DNA from: Laspinema palackyanum D2c
GTDB lineage: Bacteria; Cyanobacteriota; Cyanobacteriia; Cyanobacteriales; Laspinemataceae
NCBI RefSeq assembly: GCF_025370875.1
Contig: NZ_JAMXFD010000035.1
Location: 10,149 to 54,748 of the forward strand
Length of the DNA stretch: 44,600 bases
Direction: 5' to 3'
Shown: positions 17,505-26,303 of the stretch, in pieces
Layout of the letters: the number at the start of each line of letters is the position of its first letter
Position numbering within the stretch: position 1 is the stretch's first letter
Notes under the pieces: generated by a model
What the model saw: the letters and a program-made list of their open reading frames with translations, nothing else
What the model was told of the DNA's origin: nothing
The model's database searches: none
Position numbers and translations under genes: made by a program

Positions 17505-18632
17505 ATGAGCAGCTACCAATATTATGAATTCCAAGCCTTAGACCGTCCCTTGACCGAGAAAGAACAGGACTATATCCATACCCTGTCGAGTCGGGTTCAA
17601 CTGAATCGGACACAAGCCATATTTCTCTACAATTATGGCGACTTTCGCGGACAACCGGAACAGCTTTTAGAAAAATGTTTTGATATCATGCTTTATACGG
17701 CGAACTGGGGGAGTCGCCAACTGATGTTTCGCTTGCCCAAATCTTTGATTAATCCTGTGGAGTTAGAACCCTATCAAGTCCCCGATGGTATTAATATTTC
17801 TACTACTGAACAGTCAGTTCTTATCGATATCAACATTTCTGATGAAGATTTGAATGGCTGGACCGATGGGGAAGGATTGCTCCCCCGGATGTTAGCCTTG
17901 CGCGATGATTTATTACAAGGGGATTACCGAGTTTTGTACTTAGGTTGGCTAAAGGCGGCAAAACTTTGTTATGACTTTGACCCAGACACTTGCATAGAAC
18001 CCCCTATTCCGGCTAATTTACACCAGCTTTCCAAACCGTTAAAAGCCTTTGTCGAGTTTATTGAACTCGATCCCGATTTAATTGAGGCAGCGGCTCAACT
18101 GAGTCCGAAATCTGAAACAAAATCGGATTCTATTCAAGAACTACAGAAAAGAATTCCCCAGATTTCTGAACAGGAACGCAATGACTTTTTAGCGCGCTTG
18201 CTACAAGGAGAACTGAATCTCAACCGCAAACTCAGCCAGCGTTTACAATCTTTTTCCAAAAAGCCCACCTCTCAACCTTTGTCGGACTCACCAGGTCGCA
18301 CGCTGTCTGAACTGCTCACCCTCGCTGTCCAATTAAACCAACTCCGGAAGCAGAAAGAAAAACAGGCTGTAAAACAGGAAAAAATTAAAAAGATTAAGGA
18401 ACTAGCGCCTCGGGAATCTTACCTTTGGGAACAGGTCTTTCATGAAATTGGAACCAAGCAGGTCAAAGGTTACGATCGCGCCATTGTGCATCTGGTCAAT
18501 TTACAGGACATCGCCGAATATCAAGGCAAATTGCCGGAGTTTCAAGCCCGAGTTCGCAAGATTCAGCAAGACTATAGCAACCTGCGTGGATTGATGTCTC
18601 GATTGCGAGAGTTTAAGCTTTGGCAAGATTAA
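17505..18632 (+). CDS. Conserved protein of unknown function (YQYYEF-type N-terminus)
   Basis: A 375-residue soluble protein. The opening SSYQYYEFQALDRPLT followed by a sensor-like alpha/beta part is one I have seen in uncharacterised proteins of many bacteria, often encoded near SWIM zinc-finger proteins; I know of no proven function. Residues about 1-200 look like a globular alpha/beta domain; residues about 205-375 are highly charged and helical, with a coiled-coil-like stretch rich in K, E and Q (about 270-310). No signal peptide or membrane segment is seen. It stands between the gatC terminator and the convergent prepilin peptidase gene, and no SWIM protein is adjacent here. Confidence 0.75.
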   Translation: MSSYQYYEFQALDRPLTEKEQDYIHTLSSRVQLNRTQAIFLYNYGDFRGQPEQLLEKCFDIMLYTANWGSRQLMFRLPKSLINPVELEPYQVPDGINISTTEQSVLIDINISDEDLNGWTDGEGLLPRMLALRDDLLQGDYRVLYLGWLKAAKLCYDFDPDTCIEPPIPANLHQLSKPLKAFVEFIELDPDLIEAAAQLSPKSETKSDSIQELQKRIPQISEQERNDFLARLLQGELNLNRKLSQRLQSFSKKPTSQPLSDSPGRTLSELLTLAVQLNQLRKQKEKQAVKQEKIKKIKELAPRESYLWEQVFHEIGTKQVKGYDRAIVHLVNLQDIAEYQGKLPEFQARVRKIQQDYSNLRGLMSRLREFKLWQD

Positions 18633-18692
18633 ATCAAAACCCCGTTTGAGGGGAGTTGGGAGTTTTTAAATACGAACTTTTCCCCTCTCCTC

Positions 18693-19529
18693 TTACTGCA
18701 ACGGAAAAAATAGGTCAAGATAAGCGGATAAAATCGTTTCTCCCCACAAGGCGGCGATCGCTGCACCCAGAGCCAGAAAGGGTCCAAATGGCATGGGTTT
18801 ACTGCGTTCCAGCCACCCCAAGGCGACTGCACCCCCTCCGATAAAGGCACCGGCAGCACAAGCAATAAAACCCCCTAGCAGCATCAATTTCCAGCCTAAC
18901 CAAGCCCCCATCATCGCCGCGAGTTTGGCATCTCCAGCACCCATTGCGGTTTTTCCAAAGGCGATCGAACCGACAAAGGAAATGCTATCCAATACCCAAA
19001 TCCCGAGCACTGCACCGAATATCCCCACCATCAACTGATGGGGAATTCCTTGGACATTGGCAGCGATCGCCCATCCGGTGACCATCTGAAACCCTAATCC
19101 CACCACCAATCCCGACTGGGTAAGTTTGTTCGGCAGGGTCATGGTATCTAAATCAATAATTGAAAGGGCCAATAACCAGCTAAAAAAGACCCAATACCCA
19201 ATCATTTGCAGCGGGTTTTCCCAGGTGAACAATGCCACTATCATGAAGATGACAGCGGTTAAGGCTTCGATGATGGGATACCTGACGGAAATCGGACTTT
19301 TGCAGTGAGCGCAGCGACCCCGCAATCGCAACCACCCAAAGACGGGAACGTTCTCGGTTTTACCCAGTTTATGCAGGCAATGGGGACAGCGTGAAGGGGG
19401 CCACAGCAAGGATAAACCCGCAGGAATCCGGTACGCTACCACGTTGATAAAACTGCCGATGGAAGCACCCAAGGTTAAGGCGATTGCCACCGCCGCGATC
19501 GCAACAATCACATCCATGTGGTTTGTCAT
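18693..19529 (-). CDS. pilD: Prepilin peptidase / N-methyltransferase
   Basis: Inner-membrane aspartic protease that cleaves the leader of type IV pilins and pseudopilins and N-methylates the new end; needed for pili, motility and DNA uptake. The 278-residue protein begins with a membrane helix and the GSFINVVAYRIP segment, has a cytoplasmic zinc-binding loop with two CxxC pairs (RCPHC and RCAHC), and carries both catalytic aspartates: DLDTMTLPN and the GxGD-type GAGDAKL. About seven to eight hydrophobic helices are present. The first ATG at 19529 lies at the edge of a heptamer repeat; a second ATG at 19517 (MDVIVAIAA) may be the real start. The neighbours are not pilus genes. Confidence 0.95.
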   Translation of the reverse strand: MTNHMDVIVAIAAVAIALTLGASIGSFINVVAYRIPAGLSLLWPPSRCPHCLHKLGKTENVPVFGWLRLRGRCAHCKSPISVRYPIIEALTAVIFMIVALFTWENPLQMIGYWVFFSWLLALSIIDLDTMTLPNKLTQSGLVVGLGFQMVTGWAIAANVQGIPHQLMVGIFGAVLGIWVLDSISFVGSIAFGKTAMGAGDAKLAAMMGAWLGWKLMLLGGFIACAAGAFIGGGAVALGWLERSKPMPFGPFLALGAAIAALWGETILSAYLDLFFPLQ

Positions 19530-19547
19530 TGGTCATTGGTCATTGGT
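19527..19547. repeat. Short heptamer tandem repeat at the pilD start
   Basis: Three exact copies of CATTGGT. Read on the coding strand it places overlapping ATG triplets at and just before the prepilin peptidase start, so copy-number change would alter the leader. Heptamer repeats of this type are common in filamentous cyanobacteria. Confidence 0.85.
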
Positions 19548-19671
19548 CAGTTGTGCTTTTTTTTATTCAAGTTCCAGGGTTAATTATTACTGATTAACAA
19601 TAGGTAATCATCAGAATTTAATAAAAAGTCCGCACCTTATGGTGTCCGGTGATAATAATAGCTCATTCCCG

Positions 19672-19926
19672 CTAATAGAGTCCGGCTTCTAGCTGATCGA
19701 ACGGCACAAAACATTCCGTCAGCAATAAAGCAGGCTTTTGGGTAAAAATGAGCTGACCTCGATAAGTAGAGCGATCAATAGCGACCCCGAGAGGACGCTG
19801 AATCCCATCGGGATGAACGTCTTTGTACGCTCGATAAAGCAACCTTGCCGCTTTGAGCAAAGTTGGGTCAAGCAACTGCGGGGAGGCGATCGGGCTATCG
19901 TCTTGGAGTTGTGGTGCAGCGTACAT
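19672..19926 (-). CDS. Small soluble protein of unknown function
   Basis: An 84-residue product that I do not recognise. It contains a helical part (about residues 20-38, LLKAARLLYRAYKDVHPDG) followed by strands (VAIDRSTYRGQLIFTQKPALLLTE) that look like a compact globular fold; no signal peptide or cysteine pattern. I chose the ATG at 19926 (MYAAPQLQDD); a TTG two codons upstream is also open. A weak AAGG lies about 11 bases before the ATG. Base composition and codon use match the surroundings, supporting a real gene. Confidence 0.6.
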   Translation of the reverse strand: MYAAPQLQDDSPIASPQLLDPTLLKAARLLYRAYKDVHPDGIQRPLGVAIDRSTYRGQLIFTQKPALLLTECFVPFDQLEAGLY

Positions 19927-20473
19927 GAGCAAGCAACCTTAAATCGTAAAGTTTAAGTGGATACTGTAACAAGTTTGGTGCTGGTCATGGTTTGATTGTA
20001 GTCTACCCACTCTTAAACTGTGGCGATCGCTCTCTCAAAAATATCTATCTACAGAATGAAAATCATCAATCCTTAATCCTTTGTCCCCCTTCATGCAGGG
20101 TTTCACCCCTCAGTGAAACCGCCACCTTGCACCAAAAAACTGGGCTAATCTGCCAGTTGATTAATTGCGGGATTAGAGAATAAAGAAAGGTTGCACCGCT
20201 CACAAAACCAAGCAATTACAAGCCAGACCCATCGAGGAGTGGATTTATCAAACCAGATGGTTTCTTAGATTTTTTAGAGATTTTTAGACTTAATGAGTTG
20301 TTAGAGAGTAACCCTAGCTAAATTTGAAAATAGATCCCAGTATTATAAACTTTGGAGTGCGTTCTTTAGGGGTTCCCCCCTGCATCAGATCTTCCTCGCT
20401 ACCCATTCCCGCTTCAACGGTAAAACTTCCCGGGGAGTCTTGGCCCGCGAGAAAAAAAGGTTTAAAAAATTAA
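19927..20473. other. Gene-free spacer with one hairpin
   Basis: No gene is visible in these 547 bp. A hairpin GGTTTCAC-CCCTCA-GTGAAACC lies at 20099-20120. The T-rich minus-strand sequence next to the tRNA (about 20450-20473) probably ends the tRNA-Val transcript. I saw no small-RNA or riboswitch pattern that I could name. Confidence 0.4.
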
Positions 20474-20545
<72 letters not shown>

Positions 20546-20622
20546 GCACGATTTCCTACAATAGCATGGCTTGCCCAAAATGCACAAGCCCTTTGCTAAA
20601 AAAAAATTTCCGGTCCCCAACC

Positions 20623-21354
20623 CTAATCCCCTTGGGGATATTCCTGCCATAATCCAGAGATTTTCCGCAAACTCTGGAAGTCGCCATTCCCCAAAATCAG
20701 ATGATCCAGTAGAGGAATTTGCAACAATTGTGCCGCTTGCAATAACTGGCGGGTGAGTTGAATGTCTTCCGGACTGGGTTCTAAACTCCCCGAGGGGTGA
20801 TTGTGGGAAATAATTGCACGGGTGGCACCATGTCGCAAGACTTCTCGAAAAATCTCTCGGGGATGGGCGAGGGTTTCTGTTGCGGTGCCAATGGTGAGCA
20901 GTTTAGTCCCAATCAGGCGATTTTTCACATCCAGCAGCAATAACGCAAATCGTTCTTGGGATTGCCACATCAATTCATGAGACAGGGCCGCTGCTGCTGC
21001 CTCGGGACTATCGATTTCTTTGCGTTCGGGGGGCCTGGAATAAAAGGTGCGCTTGCCGAGTTCGATCGCCGCTAAAATTGTGGTGGCTTTTGCGGGTCCC
21101 ACTCCGGGAATTTCCATCAGTTCCTGGGGGGACATCTCCCGCAAAACTTCCAGGGGGTCCCGCTGATTCTCGCCCAGTTTCTGTAAAATGTACTGGCCAA
21201 GTCCCACAGCGGACAATTTTCCCGGTCCTTGTCCCGTCCCTAAAAGCATGGCAATCAGTTCGGCAGTGGCCAGACTTTTCGGACCATAAGCGATCAATCG
21301 CTCTCGGGGACGCTCATTGAGGGGGATATCTGCAATTCTGAGGCAATAGGTCAT
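20623..21354 (-). CDS. radC: RadC family JAB-domain protein
   Basis: A 243-residue member of the RadC family. The N-terminal helical part contains a helix-hairpin-helix ([21 protein letters not shown], a DNA-contact motif) and the C-terminal JAB1/MPN-like metalloprotease-type domain carries the metal-binding pattern H-x-H-x-x-x-x-x-x-x-D as [15 protein letters not shown]. The historical link to DNA repair is doubtful; the biochemical role is unsettled, although related proteins occur on mobile elements. I chose the ATG at 21354 ([11 protein letters not shown]); an in-frame TTG at 21366 adds four residues. It lies between two tRNA-Val genes on the same strand. Confidence 0.95.
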   Translation of the reverse strand: MTYCLRIADIPLNERPRERLIAYGPKSLATAELIAMLLGTGQGPGKLSAVGLGQYILQKLGENQRDPLEVLREMSPQELMEIPGVGPAKATTILAAIELGKRTFYSRPPERKEIDSPEAAAAALSHELMWQSQERFALLLLDVKNRLIGTKLLTIGTATETLAHPREIFREVLRHGATRAIISHNHPSGSLEPSPEDIQLTRQLLQAAQLLQIPLLDHLILGNGDFQSLRKISGLWQEYPQGD

Positions 21355-21455
21355 GGACCAACCCAAAACTCATTCCTCGCGAGTTTATCATAACCCTGAG
21401 TCATGAACCAAGCGATCGCCCCGAGGGTTGCCTTTGGTTTCATAACATTTCACAA

Positions 21456-21527
<72 letters not shown>

Positions 21528-21572
21528 TTTTTTCCCGACGGATCACATCATAACACAGTTTTTGGAAATTTC

Positions 21573-22199
21573 ATGCCATCTGGTCGAACTCATGACGAAA
21601 TTACTTTGTGGAGCTTACCCTTGGTGGCAGGAGGGACTTATGCACAGACCCGCAGCAGCAGTCTGACGCTGATTGTTGCCGGTGGGTTTTTGTTTAGTGG
21701 ACTGATGTTTGGCCCGGATTTGGATATCTATTCTCAGCAGTTTCAGCGCTGGGGGTGGTTGCGGTGGATCTGGCTGCCTTATCAACAGAGTTTACATCAT
21801 CGCTCATTTTTGTCTCATGGGCCATTGGTGGGGACGGCATTGCGGATCCTCTATTTGGGGATTTGGATCGGGGCGATCGCCTTTGGAGTCGTCCTCGTGG
21901 GGGATTCCCTGGGACTGTTTACTTGGAATCCGCCAATGGCATCCGCGGCGATCGCCCGCACCCTCAAACAGCACCCAATGGAAGGAATCGCCCTCTTCCT
22001 CGGATTAGAATTGGGGGCCATGAGTCATTCCCTCAGTGATTGGATCGGATCCGCTTACAAGCGATTCAAAAAATATGGATGGTCTGCTATTTTTAATCCA
22101 AGCAAAAAACCCCGAACTCCCACCAAAAAACGCATCAAGCGTCACGCCTCCTCGGGCAACACTCGCCCCCAACCCATATCCACCAAGCGCAAATCTTAA
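21573..22199 (+). CDS. DUF2227-type putative metal-binding membrane protein
   Basis: A 208-residue protein of the DUF2227 family. It shows the conserved N-terminus MPSGRTHDEITLW, then GPDLDIYSQQFQRWGWLRWIWLPYQ and HHRSFLSHGP, and a later HSLSDW: the spaced His and Asp residues suggest a metal site, as in phospholipid phosphatase or YdjM-like membrane metal-dependent hydrolases. About four hydrophobic helices are present. The tail (about residues 180-208) is lysine/arginine-rich. Function is unproven. It lies just beside, and divergent from, tRNA-Val(TAC), and upstream of mazG on the same strand. Confidence 0.85.
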   Translation: MPSGRTHDEITLWSLPLVAGGTYAQTRSSSLTLIVAGGFLFSGLMFGPDLDIYSQQFQRWGWLRWIWLPYQQSLHHRSFLSHGPLVGTALRILYLGIWIGAIAFGVVLVGDSLGLFTWNPPMASAAIARTLKQHPMEGIALFLGLELGAMSHSLSDWIGSAYKRFKKYGWSAIFNPSKKPRTPTKKRIKRHASSGNTRPQPISTKRKS

Positions 22200-22269
22200 T
22201 TCTCATGGCTGTTTTAAATTCAACCTCTACAATAATCAGTAAATTTATTGGCTGATTCTGGAGAGATTA

Positions 22270-22343
22270 CCCCTTGCATTTGTTCACAAGGGGGAATGAT
22301 GTCCCCAGTTTGCAATCTTAAGATCGGCTCAATCATTCCCTTG
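22270..22343 (+). promoter_or_regulatory. Possible alternative-hairpin leader before mazG
   Basis: CCCCTTG (22270-22276) can pair with CAAGGGG (22287-22293), while the overlapping CAAGGGGGAATGAT (22287-22300) can instead pair, with a two-base bulge, with ATCATTCCCTTG (22332-22343). The second arm ends 23 bases before the mazG ATG. The two structures exclude each other. Function is not shown; the first hairpin may simply be part of a terminator. Confidence 0.3.
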
Positions 22344-22366
22344 TCGTTACCCACCTATTCCCTTAA

Positions 22367-23215
22367 ATGTCAACTCCTGAAACTCCCAAACTAGCCCTCT
22401 CTAATTCTTCGGCATTACCCGCATTGGAAAAATTAATCCAGGTGGTGGCTCAATTGCGATCGCCTCAAGGGGGATGTCCCTGGGATTTAGCCCAAACCCC
22501 CGAAAGTTTAATTCCCTACATTATTGAAGAAGCCTACGAAGTGGTTGATGCAATTAAAAGTGGGGATAAACAAGCCATTGCTGAAGAGTTAGGGGATTTA
22601 TTATTACAAGTCGTCTTGCAATCGCAAATTGCTAGGGAAGTCAACCAGTTTAGTCTGGCTGAAGTCGCAGAGGGCATTGCGGAAAAACTGATTCGCCGAC
22701 ATCCTCATGTCTTTGGGGATGTCGAGGTGAGTAGCGTTGAAGAAGTCCGGACTAATTGGGAGCAAATAAAGGCGGAAGAAAAAGGGGAAACTGGCACGGA
22801 AGTCAAACCCCTGAGTGATAAACTGAGTCGATATGCCCGGACTTTGCCTCCTTTGATGGCAGGAATGAAGATTTCTCAAAAAGCGGCTGCTGTGGGGTTT
22901 GAATGGGATAATATTGAGGGGGTTTGGGAGAAATTTGAGGAAGAGTTAGGGGAATTTCGCTATGCGATCGCCCATGAAGATCAGGCGCGTCAACAGGCAG
23001 AATTAGGGGATTTATTATTTGTGGTGATTAATCTAGCTCGATGGTATGATTTAGATCCATCAGAGGGGTTATCAGAAACTAATCATCGATTTGTCCAAAG
23101 ATTTTCTAAACTGGAAGCGGCTTGCGATCGGCCTTTGTCTGAATATAGTGTGGAAGAATTAGAAGCGATTTGGCAACAGATTAAAGCGCTTTTGGCAAAA
23201 CAAAAGCAGGCATAG
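22367..23215 (+). CDS. mazG: Nucleoside triphosphate pyrophosphohydrolase MazG
   Basis: Hydrolyses (d)NTPs to NMP and pyrophosphate, clearing abnormal nucleotides and influencing stress responses. The 282-residue protein has two MazG domains: the first with LRSPQGGCPWDLAQTPESL and the metal-binding EEAYEVVDAI plus EELGDLLLQ (about residues 30-130), the second ending with AELGDLLFVVINLARW (about 165-275). This two-domain size is the usual one for full-length bacterial MazG. It is not paired with a mazEF toxin-antitoxin module. A candidate structured leader precedes it and a cluster of palindromic repeats follows. Confidence 0.97.
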   Translation: MSTPETPKLALSNSSALPALEKLIQVVAQLRSPQGGCPWDLAQTPESLIPYIIEEAYEVVDAIKSGDKQAIAEELGDLLLQVVLQSQIAREVNQFSLAEVAEGIAEKLIRRHPHVFGDVEVSSVEEVRTNWEQIKAEEKGETGTEVKPLSDKLSRYARTLPPLMAGMKISQKAAAVGFEWDNIEGVWEKFEEELGEFRYAIAHEDQARQQAELGDLLFVVINLARWYDLDPSEGLSETNHRFVQRFSKLEAACDRPLSEYSVEELEAIWQQIKALLAKQKQA

Positions 23216-23284
23216 GTCATTTGTCCTGGGTTGATAGAAGTGGATGTTAAATGCCCCCACTGAAGTCATTTCTGACTGTTCGTA

Positions 23285-23441
23285 GTAACGACTGAAGTCG
23301 TTACCGCGTTACGAAAGCGATCGCTTTCGTAACGCCCTCCTGCGAGGCGATCGCGTAAGGGCCCAAACAGGCTCTTAATCTGGTCATTGTGCGTGTCATG
23401 GCGTCCGCCATGACACTCTTGGCAACGACTGAAGTCGTTAC
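23285..23441. repeat. Cluster of palindromic repeat elements upstream of arsR
   Basis: Four elements stand in about 160 bp: GTAACGACT-GA-AGTCGTTAC (23285-23304); a perfect 26-bp palindrome with a HIP1 core, GTTACGAAAGCGA and its complement (23308-23333); GTGTCATGGCG-TC-CGCCATGACAC (23393-23416); and a second copy of AACGACTGAAGTCGTTAC (23424-23441). They fill most of the 305-bp mazG-arsR spacer and look like dispersed repeats inserted into each other. Confidence 0.9.
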
Positions 23442-23520
23442 TACAAACATGAATCCCAACTCCCTCAACTACCCTATCTCCCATGCTAAAATCAGGTCTA
23501 AAATATTTCAGGAAAAGTTG

Positions 23521-23850
23521 ATGGTTAATACCACTGAGAATGCACCGGCAGAGATTGCGGCGGGTTTTCATGCATTTTCTGACCCGTTGCGGATTTCAAT
23601 TTTGGAGTTGCTGCGCGATCGCGAGTTGTGTGTCTGTGAACTCTGCGAAATTCTCGACGTGAGCCAGTCTAAGCTATCATTTCACCTCAAAACCCTCAAG
23701 GAAGCGGCTTTAGTTCGTGCTCGCCAAGAAGGTCGCTGGATCTACTACAGTCTCAATATCCCTCAGTTTGCCTGCCTCGAACAGTACCTCGCTGAGTACC
23801 GTCGATTTAGTCCAATTCTTCCGGCTAGGTCTTGTAATGAAGCTTCCTGA
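23521..23850 (+). CDS. arsR: ArsR/SmtB family arsenic-responsive repressor
   Basis: Dimeric winged-helix repressor that leaves DNA when it binds arsenite or antimonite. The 109-residue product carries the arsenic-binding ELCVCEL motif (Cys37, Cys39, with Cys42 near) in the helix before the recognition helix VSQSKLSFHLKTLKEAALV, then the wing REGRWIYYSL (here QEGRWIYYSL). I chose the ATG at 23521 because AGGAAAA stands about 7 bases upstream and the length is normal; an upstream extension to 23389 runs through repeat DNA. Perfect ATCAA-N6-TTGAT operators lie in front of the next gene and of acr3, but none in front of arsR itself, so arsR may not be autoregulated. Confidence 0.96.
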   Translation: MVNTTENAPAEIAAGFHAFSDPLRISILELLRDRELCVCELCEILDVSQSKLSFHLKTLKEAALVRARQEGRWIYYSLNIPQFACLEQYLAEYRRFSPILPARSCNEAS

Positions 23851-23881
23851 ATTTCGCCTTTACTAAAATTTAACCTAACGA

Positions 23882-23897
23882 ATCAATTTTTATTGAT
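23882..23897. promoter_or_regulatory. ArsR-type operator in front of sphX
   Basis: Perfect match to ATCAA-N6-TTGAT (here N6 = TTTTTA), the palindrome bound by ArsR in Synechocystis. It lies 44 bp before the sphX ATG and 32 bp after the arsR stop, so it should control sphX separately from arsR. Confidence 0.8.
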
Positions 23898-23940
23898 ATA
23901 TTCATCCTATACCCCGTAATTGTTTTTTGGGGAAAGGGTT

Positions 23941-24969
23941 ATGAACGCAACAGCACAGCGGGTTTTGAGCGGCGTGAAACGGTGGGCGGCGATCGCGGGA
24001 GTAGCGGCCCTAATGACATCCTGCCAAAACAGCAATTCTCAAGTCTTACAACCCATCATCATGGATGGGTCTTCTACGGTGTATCCCATTACCCAGGCGA
24101 TCGCCGACTCCTATCAAGAAACGCATCCCAATCCGGTTCCCGTCACGGTAGAATTCTCCGGGACCGGGGGTGGGTTTCGCAAATTCTGTGCCGGGGAAAC
24201 CACGATTAATAATGCTTCCCGACCGATTAGCCTAGAAGAGATGGCTGCCTGTCGAGAAGCGGGCGTTCCCTATATCGAATTACCGATCGCCTTTGATGCT
24301 ATTACCCTGGTTGTTCACCCGGAGAATACTTGGGTCGATCACCTCACGGTGGAGGAGTTAAAAAAGATATGGGAACCCCAGGCCCAAGGTAAAATTTCTA
24401 AATGGAATCAGGTGCGGTCCTCTTGGCCCAATCGCCCCTTAACCTTATTCGGTCCAGGCAGGGACTCCGGGACTTTTGACTATTTCACCGAGGCGATTAT
24501 GGGGGAAACCGATGCCAGTCGGAATGACTATACCGCCAGTGAAGATGATGATGTGCTGGTGGAGGGCGTGCGTCGGGACCCCAATGCCCTCGGTTATTTC
24601 GGCTATGCCTACTATGAAGCACAGCGAGAAGGACTCAAGGCGATCGCCCTGGATCAGGGCACAGGGCCGATTATGCCCTCTCGGGAAACTGTGGAAAACG
24701 CCCAATATCAGCCCCTTTCCCGTCCCCTGTTTATTTATGTCAATGCCGACGCCGCCCAGAAGAATCCTGCACTTCAGGCTTTTGTCGAATTTTACCTAGA
24801 AAAAGCACCCGAAATTATCCCCACCGTCGGCTATATCCCCTTGCCCGAAGAAGGATACCGTTTGGCCTACATCCATTTTCACCGACATAAGGTCGGCACC
24901 GTCTTTGATGGCAAAGCTGCCTTTGATTTAACCATTGGCGAATTGCTGACCAAACAAGCCAAGTTTTAG
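23941..24969 (+). CDS. sphX: SphX-type phosphate-binding lipoprotein, in the arsenic cluster
   Basis: Periplasmic solute-binding protein of the PstS family, SphX branch, expected to bind phosphate for an ABC importer. The 342-residue product has an N-terminal membrane signal with Cys28 (ALMTSC), an imperfect lipobox. The phosphate-binding segments are [28 protein letters not shown] and [17 protein letters not shown]. The ATG at 23941 has GGAAAGGG close upstream; an in-frame TTG at 23920 is unlikely. It has no permease gene of its own next to it. It sits between arsR and acr3, with an ArsR operator upstream, so arsenic induction is the simplest reading. It resembles the protein at 43214-44254. 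Confidence 0.93.
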   Translation: MNATAQRVLSGVKRWAAIAGVAALMTSCQNSNSQVLQPIIMDGSSTVYPITQAIADSYQETHPNPVPVTVEFSGTGGGFRKFCAGETTINNASRPISLEEMAACREAGVPYIELPIAFDAITLVVHPENTWVDHLTVEELKKIWEPQAQGKISKWNQVRSSWPNRPLTLFGPGRDSGTFDYFTEAIMGETDASRNDYTASEDDDVLVEGVRRDPNALGYFGYAYYEAQREGLKAIALDQGTGPIMPSRETVENAQYQPLSRPLFIYVNADAAQKNPALQAFVEFYLEKAPEIIPTVGYIPLPEEGYRLAYIHFHRHKVGTVFDGKAAFDLTIGELLTKQAKF

Positions 24970-25002
24970 AATCCGCTGGTTGAAACCGCCCCCATTGCTC
25001 AT

Positions 25003-25046
25003 ATCAAGTTTTGTTGAAATAAATTGATTCATCAACTTTTATTGAT
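25003..25046. promoter_or_regulatory. Tandem ArsR-type operators and promoter of acr3-arsC
   Basis: A perfect ATCAA-N6-TTGAT site at 25031-25046 and a one-mismatch copy (ATCAA-N6-TTGAA) at 25003-25018, centres 28 bp apart. The perfect site fills the spacer between a candidate -35 TTGATT (25024-25029) and -10 TAAGAT (25048-25053), 18 bp apart, so bound ArsR would block RNA polymerase. Confidence 0.8.
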
Positions 25047-25091
25047 GTAAGATTTAGAGCGATAGAGCTTGTAAGGAGGAGGGAAATTGTC

Positions 25092-26243
25092 GTGAATGAG
25101 GCAAACGAGCCGTTGAGGCAGCCTGTAAAAGCCGGTGGCAAACTGAGTGTTTTTGAGCGATACCTGACCCTGTGGGTCTTTCTGTGCATCATTGCAGGAA
25201 TTGTTCTGGGAAAACTGTTTCCCGGTGTGGCAGTTACCCTCGATGCCATGAGCATCTATCAGGTGTCCATTCCGATCGCCATCTGCCTGTTTTTCATGAT
25301 GTATCCGATCATGGTGAAAATCGATTTCACCCAGGCAGCCAATGCAGTGAGAGCACCGAAACCTGTGCTGTTGACCTTAGTTGTGAATTGGTTGATTAAA
25401 CCCTTCACAATGGTGGCTTTTGCTCAATTTTTCTTGGGTTGGTTATTTCGTCCCCTGATTGTGGGTACGGAAATTATTAACAACGAGACCATTGACATTG
25501 CCAATTCTTACATCGCGGGAACCATTCTGTTAGGAATTGCCCCCTGTACAGCGATGGTGTTGATGTGGGGATATCTCTCTTTTAGCAATCAAGGACATAC
25601 CTTGGTGATGGTGGCAATCAACTCCTTAGCCATGCTATTTTTGTATGCGCCTTTGGGGAGATGGTTGCTGGCGGCCAATGATTTAACCGTTCCCTGGCAA
25701 ACCATTGTTTTATCGGTGCTGATTTATGTGGGATTGCCTTTGGCGGCAGGGATGTACAGCCGATATTGGATTTTAAAAAACAAAGGCCGTCAGTGGTTTG
25801 AACGGGAATTTTTGAAATATTTGACGCCGATTTCGATTACGGCATTGCTGATTACGTTGGTGTTGCTATTTTCGTTCAAGGGGGATTTAATTGTTAATAA
25901 CCCCCTGCATATTCTATTGATTGCGGTGCCGTTGTTTCTCCAGACCAATTTTATTTTCCTCATCAGTTATGTGGCGGCCTTAAAACTGAATATTGCTTAC
26001 GAAGATGCGGCACCGGCGGCTTTGATTGGGGCGAGTAATCATTTTGAGGTGGCGATCGCAACAGCGGTGATGCTGTTTGGCTTAAATTCTGGCGCAGCAC
26101 TGGCAACAGTAGTGGGGGTTTTAATCGAAGTGCCGGTGATGTTAATGCTCGTAGAGGTTTGTAAGAAGACGGCGAACTGGTTTCCCCGAGAACCAGAGAA
26201 GGCGACGTTACGCGACCCCCGTTGTTTTCCGAGTTTCAAGTAA
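25092..26243 (+). CDS. acr3: Arsenite efflux transporter, Acr3 family
   Basis: Inner-membrane exporter that pumps arsenite out using the proton-motive force. The 383-residue protein has about ten membrane helices and the family marks [16 protein letters not shown] near the N-terminus, [18 protein letters not shown] with the conserved Cys152, and [14 protein letters not shown]. This is Acr3, not the unrelated ArsB type. The start is a GTG at 25092, decided by a very strong ribosome-binding site (AAGGAGGAGGG) about 9 bases upstream. It is followed after 60 bp by arsC with its own ribosome-binding site, so the two form an operon under tandem ArsR operators. Confidence 0.97.
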   Translation: MNEANEPLRQPVKAGGKLSVFERYLTLWVFLCIIAGIVLGKLFPGVAVTLDAMSIYQVSIPIAICLFFMMYPIMVKIDFTQAANAVRAPKPVLLTLVVNWLIKPFTMVAFAQFFLGWLFRPLIVGTEIINNETIDIANSYIAGTILLGIAPCTAMVLMWGYLSFSNQGHTLVMVAINSLAMLFLYAPLGRWLLAANDLTVPWQTIVLSVLIYVGLPLAAGMYSRYWILKNKGRQWFEREFLKYLTPISITALLITLVLLFSFKGDLIVNNPLHILLIAVPLFLQTNFIFLISYVAALKLNIAYEDAAPAALIGASNHFEVAIATAVMLFGLNSGAALATVVGVLIEVPVMLMLVEVCKKTANWFPREPEKATLRDPRCFPSFK

Positions 26244-26303
26244 ACCCGGTGGGGAAAAGTTTTCCACAAATTGTCCACAATAATTTAGGAGAGAAAAGTC
26301 ATC

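Noticed and set aside
23389-23520. N-terminal extension of ArsR
   Set aside because: It is encoded by palindromic repeat DNA, lacks a ribosome-binding site and is absent from the family.
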